Assembly (NCBI GenBank): GCA_946623775.1
Contig: CAMORJ010000001.1
Coordinates: 1-50,089 of the forward strand
Origin: an uncultured Bacillota bacterium
Lineage (GTDB): Bacteria; Bacillota_I; Bacilli_A; RFN20; CAG-826
Length of the DNA: 50,089 nt
Reading direction: 5' to 3'
Within the stretch, counting starts at the first letter, position 1; the number at the start of each line of letters is the position of its first letter. Shown here piece after piece: positions 38,076 to 45,832 of the stretch. Under the pieces are notes generated by a model, which was not told the origin of the DNA, ran no database searches, and was given only the letters and a program-made list of their open reading frames with translations. Position numbers and translations under genes: made by a program.

Positions 38076-39232
38076 GAAAAGTGCTCCTTCTTGGGGCGAG
38101 TGGTTCCATTGGCTCGCAAACCTTGGATATACTCAAAAAACATGGGAAGAGGTTTGAACTCGTAGGTTTTTCCGTTGGCAAAAGAGTCGAGACCGTCCCT
38201 TCCATTTTGGCGGCGTTTCCTTCGGTTAAGTGGATATGCGTCGGCGCAAGATGCGATGCAGAAAAACTCAAAATAGCTTACCCGTGCATCAGTTTTTATT
38301 CTGGTGATGAAGGCTTGTCGGAGATTGTTGGCAATGCGGATTGCGACATGGTAGTCAACGCCCTTGTGGGCTTTGCTGGACTTGTCCCTAGCGTTAAAGC
38401 GTTGCGCCTTGGCAAAATCCTTTGCCTTGCCAACAAAGAATCTCTGGTTGTCGGCGGAAGCCTTATCCGCGACCTTCTCAATAAAGGCTCGGGTTCGCTG
38501 ATTCCCATTGATTCAGAACACGTTGCCATTGATAAACTTCTTTCTCGCACTCCACGCGATCAAATAGAAAAAATCCTCATCACCGCTTCCGGCGGATCGT
38601 TCCGCGATAGGACCCGCGAATCCCTTTCCAACGTGACTCCGGAAGAAGCCTTGGCCCATCCGACATGGTCGATGGGCGCAAAGATCACCATTGATTCCGC
38701 GACGATGATGAACAAAGGCTTCGAAGTTATTGAGGCAAAATGGCTGTTTGATTATCCGCTTGAGGAAACGGAAATATTGATGCACCGCGAATCTATGGTT
38801 CATAGTGCATTGCGTTTGCAAGATGGTACGTTCGTGGCCGATGTATCGACGCCGGATATGCATGTTCCAATTGAATATGCGTTGATGGAACGCGACGTTG
38901 ATTTCGAGCTAAAACACGTACACGTCCTCAACGAATTGGGCTCTTATCATTTTGGAGAGTTTGATTCAGAACGTTATCCAGCAGTTGGTTTGGCCCTAGG
39001 CGCTTTTAAGCGCGGAGGCAATGCATGCGCGATCCTCAATGCCGCCAACGAGATTGCCGTGTATGCGTTCTTAGAGAAAAAGATTGGATTCCTCGATATC
39101 GAGGAGATTGTTTCGTCAGCGTTGGAAGGGGTGCCCTTCGTCCAAAATCCATCGCTCGACGATCTGATTTTGACAGACTTGCGCACAAGGCAGTTTGCCA
39201 ATGAAGAAATATGTAGGAGACACCCACAATGA
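38072..39232 (+). CDS. dxr: 1-deoxy-D-xylulose 5-phosphate reductoisomerase
   Basis: Second enzyme of the MEP isoprenoid pathway (DXP to MEP, NADPH). The 386-residue product shows 'LLLGASGSIGSQTLDILKKH' (NADPH site, about 5-24), 'LANKESLVVGG' (about 118-128), 'PIDSEHVAIDKLL' (metal Asp and Glu, about 144-156), 'ITASGGSFRDRT' and 'HPTWSMGAKITIDSATMMNKG' (about 200-220). All catalytic elements are visible. The ATG at 38072 overlaps the cdsA stop (ATGA); the stop overlaps the rseP start in the same way. The organism thus makes isoprenoids by the MEP route. Confidence 0.96.
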   Translation: MRKVLLLGASGSIGSQTLDILKKHGKRFELVGFSVGKRVETVPSILAAFPSVKWICVGARCDAEKLKIAYPCISFYSGDEGLSEIVGNADCDMVVNALVGFAGLVPSVKALRLGKILCLANKESLVVGGSLIRDLLNKGSGSLIPIDSEHVAIDKLLSRTPRDQIEKILITASGGSFRDRTRESLSNVTPEEALAHPTWSMGAKITIDSATMMNKGFEVIEAKWLFDYPLEETEILMHRESMVHSALRLQDGTFVADVSTPDMHVPIEYALMERDVDFELKHVHVLNELGSYHFGEFDSERYPAVGLALGAFKRGGNACAILNAANEIAVYAFLEKKIGFLDIEEIVSSALEGVPFVQNPSLDDLILTDLRTRQFANEEICRRHPQ

Positions 39233-40608
39233 ATTTTGTAGATATTATTCTGGCGATTGTTGAGATCGTCGTAATTCTGGCCGTCTTGATATCTCTGCAC
39301 GAAGCAGGGCATCTCGCTGTGGCCAAAGCATTTAAAGTCTATTGTTTTGAATACTCCATCGGCTTTGGACCAAAACTCATCCACAAAAGGAGGAAAGGCG
39401 GAGAGACTTATTTCTCGCTTCGCGCTATTCCTTTAGGCGGATTTGTTTCGATGTACGGCGAAGATGGAGCGGTGCCGGATGGCTTTGAAGAACCTCCGAC
39501 CGAACGCTCCCTTCAGTCGAAACCGGCTTATCAAAAAGCCCTGATTCAGGTAGCCGGCGTTACCATCAACTTCATTTTAGGACTGATTTTAATCTTTATT
39601 TCTGACAGCTGCTTCCCGCAATTCTATTCCGCATATGGCAGGGATGTTGTCGTTACGGTCGGCGATCAGCAAGCGATTGCCAGCACCTATTTTGCTCCAG
39701 CAAGTTATGAAGGTGAGTTTTTAAGTTATTTGGAAGAGCATAAGGAAAGCGGTTATGAGGCAAAGGACTATGTCGTGTCTATGCCGGTCTCTGTTATGGA
39801 CGGTCAAGCCGTTATGATTTCGGACAATGTCACCATTTCTGGCGTCGATGGAATCTACTGCGCGATTTACTATCCGTCCACCTTGAAAAGCGAGCACTCC
39901 CTTGCTTCGTCAATTCGCTTGTATAAAGCATCCGAGGACCCCGTGCCTTCATATTTGGGCAAAATCGGCGTTGCTCATCTTCCTGATTCCTCATTGCTGA
40001 ACGAAGGGAAATATTATGACTTCAGCAACTCTGTTGACGGAACGAAAGTCAATGTGGAGATGAAACTTGTTCCGCTTCCAAATGAAGATGATTACACCTA
40101 TGGCGTGCAGATACAGGAACATTTGCTGCGCGTTGTGGCGGAGTTGGAAGTGAAGTCGAAAGCTTTGGCTGGCCCTTCTGTCAAATTCCAAGTCATCAAG
40201 CAGTGGCTGGGCTGGAATAGAGCTTGGAAACAATGGGCGTCCGACGTTCCTTATGCATGCGGGGCGATTGTAAAAGGCTTCATATCGTTGTTCACTCCTT
40301 CTGGCTTTAAGAACATCTCCGGCATTATCGGCATGACCGCTGCTTTGCCTCAAATCAGCGCGATTGGTGGTTGGGCTCGCATTTTCTTCTTTGCGGGTGT
40401 CATTTCCATCAACCTTGCTTTCTTCAATTTGCTGCCGTTCCCTGGCCTAGATGGCTGGGCGCTTGTCGTTACGGGCTACGAAAAGATTCGCCGCAAAAAG
40501 ATTTCGGCTAAGGTTCAAGGCATCGTTTCGATGATCGGCTATGCGCTTCTGGCGGCGTTGATGCTGGCGGTTACGGTAAAAGACATTATCCAATTGTTTA
40601 TAAAGTAG
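39229..40608 (+). CDS. rseP: Site-2 protease RseP (RasP)
   Basis: Intramembrane zinc metalloprotease that cleaves anti-sigma factors and leftover signal peptides. The 459-residue product has the active-site 'LISLHEAGHLAVAKAF' (HExxH, about 21-36) in the first TM helix, 'FSIGFGPKL'-type 'YSIGFGPKLIHKRRKGGETY' (about 44-63), 'IPLGGFVSMYGED', and the second zinc ligand region 'NLLPFPGLDGWALVVTGYE' (about 401-419). The middle (about 120-340) is extracytoplasmic; its PDZ part is divergent and hard to place. Length is slightly above the usual 420-430. proS, which follows rseP in B. subtilis, is absent; polC comes 16 nt later. Confidence 0.93.
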   Translation: MNFVDIILAIVEIVVILAVLISLHEAGHLAVAKAFKVYCFEYSIGFGPKLIHKRRKGGETYFSLRAIPLGGFVSMYGEDGAVPDGFEEPPTERSLQSKPAYQKALIQVAGVTINFILGLILIFISDSCFPQFYSAYGRDVVVTVGDQQAIASTYFAPASYEGEFLSYLEEHKESGYEAKDYVVSMPVSVMDGQAVMISDNVTISGVDGIYCAIYYPSTLKSEHSLASSIRLYKASEDPVPSYLGKIGVAHLPDSSLLNEGKYYDFSNSVDGTKVNVEMKLVPLPNEDDYTYGVQIQEHLLRVVAELEVKSKALAGPSVKFQVIKQWLGWNRAWKQWASDVPYACGAIVKGFISLFTPSGFKNISGIIGMTAALPQISAIGGWARIFFFAGVISINLAFFNLLPFPGLDGWALVVTGYEKIRRKKISAKVQGIVSMIGYALLAALMLAVTVKDIIQLFIK

Positions 40609-40624
40609 TGGTCCGAGGTGTGTT

Positions 40625-43600
40625 ATGACGAAAAAGATGATTTCCTTTTTACAATCTATCGGGATTAGCAATCCTGAATCTTTCGATTTGGATTTCGTCT
40701 TGGTCGCCAGAAACGCATATAAAAAAGAACAAGTCGACATGGCCATCGAGAAGAGCACCCCTTGGGATTACGCTCTTCTTGAACAGTTCATTTCCGCTTT
40801 GGGAACCATCCGATATCCATACACGCTCCGCTTATCTTATGAGAATCAGCCAACCGAAGATGATGTTTATCGACTCTTCTTGGATTGGTACATGGCGCAT
40901 TACTATGCCTATCCGACTTACTTGGTTGGTATGGAACATGCGGGAAAACTTGTTTTGGGATTTGGCAGTCTTGAGGAAAAGAAAGCCGAAGAGAGAAAGG
41001 TTACCGAATTCGAATCCCTGTTGTCCTTTATCAATTACGATGTAGCGGTGGAACGTCAGATACCTGAGCCCGAGCCCGAACCCGTTGTAGAGGAAGACGT
41101 GGAGGATCTGCCCGATTTGACCTCTGAGAATAATGAAATCTCCATCAGCATGCCTGATTTAAACGAGTATCGTGCCGTACCGAACGAAAAACCCGAAGAG
41201 GAACGAGAGGAAGATCTTACTGCTGAAATGGCGGAAGAACCTGCGGCACCAGTCGCTGAACCCGCTCAGGAGCCAGACGAGCATTCGATTGAGGAGTTAG
41301 AGCCAGCCGAAGAAGCAGCGGAAGAGCAACAAACTGCGGAACCTGAGCCCCTTCAGGAAGCTTCGTTCGAAGACGCCGTAAGCGATGGCAATCAATTTGA
41401 GCCCGTATATTCGGAGGCCGAGGTGGAGGCTGAAGCTGCCCATGCGCCCGAAGAATCTGATGCCGAACCAGAAATCTCTTCTATCGAGCAGGCACGTGAA
41501 ATCATTGCCGCAGAACAGCAGGCCCAGGTTGAAGCGGGTGAAGCAGAGCTGATTGAAATCATGAAGCAAAACCTGGCGGCTTACGAAGAGGAAAAGAAAC
41601 GCCAAAGGGTTTGGAAGAAGGGCGATTATAAGATTATCGATTCCATTGAAGATATCTACGGCATGGAAGGCGAAAACGTGGACTTCGCCGGAATTGTTTT
41701 CGAAGCGAATTCAAGGCTGACCCGCAAAGGAAAAATGTCGGCAACCCTGGGGCTTGGCGATGCCAAAAGCGCAATCAATGCCAGGGTGTTTGAAAACGCA
41801 AGACTAACCGCTGCGTTCTTAGAAGGCATTAAACCAGGCCAACGCTTCCGTGTGCGCGGAGCGATTGACGAAGATCGCTTCAGCAACCAGAAAACCATCA
41901 TGGTACACTTCTTGGACTTGCTTCCTCCCGCCCCGCTTCGCGAAGACCCAGAAGAGGAAAAACGCGTTGAGCTTCACTTGCATACCAACATGTCCGTAAT
42001 GGACGCGTTGCCCGAGATGCTTGATTACTGCAAGCTGGCGAAAAACATGGGCATGAAGGCCATCGCCATCACTGACCATGGTGTTGTTCAAGGCTTTCCC
42101 GCCGCTCAGGATGCAGCCAAGAAAACGGGTTTGAAAATGATTTATGGCGTCGAGCTATACATGTTCGACATTGACCAGACTTACATCTTAAATCCCTGCA
42201 ATACTCCACTAAAAACTGCAAAGTACGTGGTTTTTGATACCGAAACAACCGGCCTTTCATCCCGCTATGACCGCATCATCGAATTCGGTGGAGTCATGGT
42301 TGAAGGAGGACGTGTCACAAAGACCTTGTCGCTTTTCATCGACCCCGAAATGCCATTGCCTCCAGACTCCGCCGAAGTCAACCATATCACCGAAGATGAT
42401 ATTAAAGGAGCGCCGACCTTCGCGGAGGCTTGGCCCAAAATCAAAGAGTTCCTCGGCGACAATATTCTCGTCGCCCATAACGCGACATTCGATGTCGGCT
42501 TCCTTAACGCTTCCTTAAAGCGCATCGGCCTAGAGCCAATCTCCAATCCGGTCATCGATACCTTGCCATTGTCGCGTTATTTGTTCCCTGAGGCTGGTCG
42601 TCATAATGAAGGCGCCTTGCTGAAAAACTTAGGGCTTAATGTTTACAACGAGCGCGAGGCCCACCGTGCGGAGTATGACGCCAGAGCATTAAGCGATGGC
42701 TGGCTCGAGATTATAGTAAGGCTCGAAAAAGAGCACCCTGATATCACTCATGCTGACCTAGCGGCGCTAAGCATCCCTCCCGCGGATCCAAACGATCCAG
42801 ATCCGGAGCATAAGAAAGTGGTGGAGGAACGTTATCATTCGTTCTGCCGCCATATGAGGGAGTATCACGCCACGGTTCTTGTCAAAAACCAGGCCGGTCT
42901 CAGCGATTTGTATCGCGTCATCAGCGAATCCCACGTTAAGTATTTCTCGCGTATTCCGCGCACTCCTCGATCTCTTTTGAACGCGAAGCGCGACAATTTC
43001 CTGATTGGCAGCGGCTGTTTTAATGGTGAGATTTTCGAACTCGCAATGACCCGCGAGATCGACGATTTGGCTAAGGCGATGGAATTCTACGATTACATTG
43101 AACTGCAGCCGGTTGAAAATTATTCCTACCTGATCGGAATGGGGAGAATCAGGGAAAAAGCCCATTTGATGGAAGTCCTATCCGATATCGTTGAAGCTGC
43201 TCGCATCGCAGGCAAACCTGTCGTTGCGACAGGCGATTGCCATTATTTGAATCCCGAAGACAAGATTCTCCGCGACGTTTTCATTCAGGCAAAGCCTGTC
43301 GGTGGCGGTGCCCACCCGATGAATCCGCCTGGACGCGCCAAAAAGCCACAGTTCGATAACCCTGATCAGCATTTCAGGTCGACCCGTGAGATGCTTGATT
43401 CATTCATGCAGTGGACCGACGAGGAGAGCGCTCGCGAATTCGTCATCAAAAACACGAATCTTATCGCTGATATGATTCAGGATGACATCATCCCGATTTC
43501 CGACGACCTATTCCCACCAAATGCCAACTTGCCCGACTCGGCGGAAAAGCTGAGCGAACTTTGCTACTCGAACTTCGAGAAGCGCTATGGCGGGAACAAC

Positions 43601-45457
43601 GATCCCGATGTTCAGGCTAGAGTCGCCCAAATCAAAGCACGTCTAGACCAAGAACTCCATGGCATCATCGGCCACGGCTATTCCGTTACCTATTACATCG
43701 CGCACATCTTAATTAAGATGGCAAAAGAAGAGCCGGAACATTACATCGTTGGTTCTCGTGGATCGGTTGGCTCTTCTTTCGCAGCCACTATGGCAGATAT
43801 CACTGAGGTCAACCCGCTGCCTCCCCATTACCAATGCCCACATTGCCATTATTTGGAATGGGGCGATACCTCAAAATACAAATCCGGCTTTGATTTGCCC
43901 GACAAAGTTTGCCCGCAGTGCGGATGCAAAATGATCCAAAACGGTCAAAACATCCCATTCGAAACATTCCTTGGCTATGGAGCGAGCAAAGTCCCTGACA
44001 TCGATTTGAACTTCGAGGAAGAATCGCAGCATAAAGCCCATAACTACACCAAGGTTCTTTTGGGTGAGCAAAACGTCTTCCGCGCCGGCACGATCGAAAC
44101 CGTTGCCGCAAAGACCGCATACGGTTATGTTCGCGGGTATTTTGAATTCCTTGGGAAGCCCGTCGATGAAATGCCTCCGGCTTATTTGGCTTATATCGCT
44201 TCCCGCTGCGTCGGCGTTAAGCGCACGACCGGTCAGCATCCAGGCGGAATCGTCGTCGTTCCCAGCGACAAATCCGTCTACGATTTCACCGCCATTCAGC
44301 ACCCTGCGGATGATATGGAATCGGAGTGGCTTACAACCCATTACGATTACACCTCCATGCATGATGAAATTCTCAAATTCGATATACTGGGTCACGTGGA
44401 TCCGATGGCAATGCGCTATTACCGCGATCTCACGGGAGTGAAAATCGAAGACATTCCAATGAACGATGAGAGGGTCTTGTCGCTCTTCACTTCGCCGCAG
44501 GAACTGAACTTGAAAAGCAATTGGCTCGGACTGCAAACCGGAGCCGCGGCTTTGCCTGAATTCGGCACCGATTTGGCCCAACGAATGCTTTTGACTGCGG
44601 CCCCGAAATGCTTCAACGATTTGCTTGTCATCTCGGGCTTGGCGCATGGTACCAATGTCTGGAGCGGCAATGCCGAAGATTTGCTGACGAATCATGTCAC
44701 CGACATCAACGGCGTTATCGGATGCCGTGACGATATCATGACTTACCTGATTTCGGTCGGCATCGATGATGGAATTGCTTTCAAAATCATGGAAGACGTT
44801 CGTAAAGGAAGGAAGCTGAAGCCCGAATACGTGACTCTGATGCAGGAGCACAAGGTTCCTGAATATTACATCGAATCCTGCAACAAGATTCATTACCTCT
44901 TCCCCCGTGGACATGCTACTGCCTACGTCATGATGGCGGTCCGCGTGGCCTACTTTAAACTGTATTACCCCCTTGAGTTCTATGCCGTTTTCTTCTCCAT
45001 CCGTTCGGACGATTGGGACATTAAGGCCATGATCGAAGGCGAGGATGCCATTAAAGCTCGCATCATCGAACTCAGAAAACGCCAAAATGACCGTGAGAAT
45101 CCTTTGAAGCCAAAGGAAGTCAACATCTTGAAGACCCTCCAGATTTCATTGGAGATGTTGGAGAGGGGATATCATTTCGAAAACATCGATTTGTACCGCA
45201 GCGACGCGAAGATGTTCGTTGTCGATCACGAAAACAAAGCCCTCATTCCTCCGTTCTCCGTTATCGATGGCTTGGGCCTTAACGCCGCTCAGTCCATTGT
45301 TGATGCGCGTTCCGACGGAAGGCGCTTCCTTTCCAAGGAAGATTTGCTGAAACGCGCATCGAAATTAAATGGAACGAATCTTGCGGATTTGGACAAACTC
45401 GGCGTTCTTTCCGATTTAGGTGATACAAACCAAATGTCACTATTTGAATTCATGTGA
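40625..45457 (+). CDS. polC: DNA polymerase III PolC, with a long acidic linker
   Basis: Replicative polymerase of low-GC Gram-positives, with built-in proofreading. At 1610 residues it exceeds the usual roughly 1430-1460. Domains in order: PolC N-terminal region (about 1-140); an unusual Glu/Ala/Pro-rich linker (about 145-320); an OB-fold ('VDFAGIVFEANSRLTRKGKM', about 350-370); PHP start ('RVELHLHTNMSVMDALPEM', about 446-464), interrupted by the DnaQ-type exonuclease ('YVVFDTETTGLSSRYDRIIE', about 533-552); PHP end; and the polymerase core ('GSRGSVGSSFAATMADITEV', about 1041-1060) with a zinc module (CPHC...CPQC) and the active-site 'PDIDLNFEEE' (about 1124-1133). It ends with the clamp-binding 'QMSLFEF'. 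SD 'gaggtg' precedes the ATG. Confidence 0.97.
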   Translation: MTKKMISFLQSIGISNPESFDLDFVLVARNAYKKEQVDMAIEKSTPWDYALLEQFISALGTIRYPYTLRLSYENQPTEDDVYRLFLDWYMAHYYAYPTYLVGMEHAGKLVLGFGSLEEKKAEERKVTEFESLLSFINYDVAVERQIPEPEPEPVVEEDVEDLPDLTSENNEISISMPDLNEYRAVPNEKPEEEREEDLTAEMAEEPAAPVAEPAQEPDEHSIEELEPAEEAAEEQQTAEPEPLQEASFEDAVSDGNQFEPVYSEAEVEAEAAHAPEESDAEPEISSIEQAREIIAAEQQAQVEAGEAELIEIMKQNLAAYEEEKKRQRVWKKGDYKIIDSIEDIYGMEGENVDFAGIVFEANSRLTRKGKMSATLGLGDAKSAINARVFENARLTAAFLEGIKPGQRFRVRGAIDEDRFSNQKTIMVHFLDLLPPAPLREDPEEEKRVELHLHTNMSVMDALPEMLDYCKLAKNMGMKAIAITDHGVVQGFPAAQDAAKKTGLKMIYGVELYMFDIDQTYILNPCNTPLKTAKYVVFDTETTGLSSRYDRIIEFGGVMVEGGRVTKTLSLFIDPEMPLPPDSAEVNHITEDDIKGAPTFAEAWPKIKEFLGDNILVAHNATFDVGFLNASLKRIGLEPISNPVIDTLPLSRYLFPEAGRHNEGALLKNLGLNVYNEREAHRAEYDARALSDGWLEIIVRLEKEHPDITHADLAALSIPPADPNDPDPEHKKVVEERYHSFCRHMREYHATVLVKNQAGLSDLYRVISESHVKYFSRIPRTPRSLLNAKRDNFLIGSGCFNGEIFELAMTREIDDLAKAMEFYDYIELQPVENYSYLIGMGRIREKAHLMEVLSDIVEAARIAGKPVVATGDCHYLNPEDKILRDVFIQAKPVGGGAHPMNPPGRAKKPQFDNPDQHFRSTREMLDSFMQWTDEESAREFVIKNTNLIADMIQDDIIPISDDLFPPNANLPDSAEKLSELCYSNFEKRYGGNNDPDVQARVAQIKARLDQELHGIIGHGYSVTYYIAHILIKMAKEEPEHYIVGSRGSVGSSFAATMADITEVNPLPPHYQCPHCHYLEWGDTSKYKSGFDLPDKVCPQCGCKMIQNGQNIPFETFLGYGASKVPDIDLNFEEESQHKAHNYTKVLLGEQNVFRAGTIETVAAKTAYGYVRGYFEFLGKPVDEMPPAYLAYIASRCVGVKRTTGQHPGGIVVVPSDKSVYDFTAIQHPADDMESEWLTTHYDYTSMHDEILKFDILGHVDPMAMRYYRDLTGVKIEDIPMNDERVLSLFTSPQELNLKSNWLGLQTGAAALPEFGTDLAQRMLLTAAPKCFNDLLVISGLAHGTNVWSGNAEDLLTNHVTDINGVIGCRDDIMTYLISVGIDDGIAFKIMEDVRKGRKLKPEYVTLMQEHKVPEYYIESCNKIHYLFPRGHATAYVMMAVRVAYFKLYYPLEFYAVFFSIRSDDWDIKAMIEGEDAIKARIIELRKRQNDRENPLKPKEVNILKTLQISLEMLERGYHFENIDLYRSDAKMFVVDHENKALIPPFSVIDGLGLNAAQSIVDARSDGRRFLSKEDLLKRASKLNGTNLADLDKLGVLSDLGDTNQMSLFEFM

Positions 45458-45472
45458 TTCAAAGAGTATACT
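45444..45472 (+). promoter_or_regulatory. tRNA-Pro/tRNA-Arg promoter
   Basis: TTGAAT (45444-45449), 17 nt, TATACT (45467-45472), overlapping the polC 3' end. A palindrome 'gcggaattccgc' (45480-45491) follows, just before tRNA-Pro, and may be a processing signal. Confidence 0.65.
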
Positions 45473-45498
45473 AACGCTCGCGGAATTCCGCGAAGCGT

Positions 45499-45575
45499 CG
45501 GGACGTAGCACAGCTTGGTAGTGCGCCTGGTTCGGGACCAGGAGGTCGCGGGTTCAAGTCCCACCGTTCCGACCA
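45499..45575 (+). tRNA. tRNA-Pro(CGG), CCA encoded
   Basis: Cloverleaf of 77 nt. Acceptor 'cgggacg' pairs with 'cgttccg' (two wobble or mismatch-tolerant pairs). The anticodon arm is 'cctgg' TTCGGGA 'ccagg', with CGG at positions 34-36, reading CCG codons. T-arm 'gcgggttcaagtcccac'; 3' ACCA encoded. Confidence 0.95.
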
Positions 45576-45613
45576 TTTTGTTTTCTTAGGGCAACCTCGT
45601 ATATAGAAAACAC

Positions 45614-45690
45614 GCGCCCGTAGCTCAGCTGGACAGAGCACTTCCCTCCTAAGGAAGGGGTCAACCGTTCGAATCGGTTCGGGCGCGCCA
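45614..45690 (+). tRNA. tRNA-Arg(CCU), CCA encoded
   Basis: Cloverleaf of 77 nt: acceptor 'gcgcccg' / 'cgggcgc', D-arm 'agctcagctggacagagc', anticodon arm 'cttcc' CTCCTAA 'ggaag' with anticodon CCT, reading AGG. Discriminator G and CCA encoded. Lies 38 nt after tRNA-Pro and is probably co-transcribed with it. Confidence 0.95.
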
Positions 45691-45703
45691 CCATCGATTC
45701 TCA

Positions 45704-45730
45704 AACCTCGGATCAACCCGAGGTTTTTTG
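45704..45730 (+). terminator. tRNA operon terminator
   Basis: 'aacctcgg' atcaa 'cccgaggtt' followed by six Ts. Confidence 0.85.
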
Positions 45731-45784
45731 TAATTCGCATAGTTGTCTTTGAACTAGCGCAACCTCATATTGTTGGAATTCCTA

Positions 45785-45827
45785 TATAATATCAGCAGTT
45801 CACGATACCTTTAGGTATGTGGGGGAT
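45785..45827 (+). promoter_or_regulatory. Promoter and leader hairpin of the 45833 gene
   Basis: TATAAT (45785-45790) without a clear -35. The 5' leader contains the palindrome 'atacc' ttta 'ggtat' (45814-45827) just before the SD-like 'gtggggga'. The hairpin could be an operator or a translation-control element. Confidence 0.4.
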
Positions 45828-45832
45828 AGCAA

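Noticed and set aside
43871..45085. Minus-strand 404-codon open frame
   Set aside because: Shadow of polC; no SD, no family features.
45471..45740. Minus-strand open frames with 'RWDLNPRPPGPEPGALPSCA'-like text
   Set aside because: They are the antisense of tRNA-Pro and tRNA-Arg; such frames are well-known spurious annotations.
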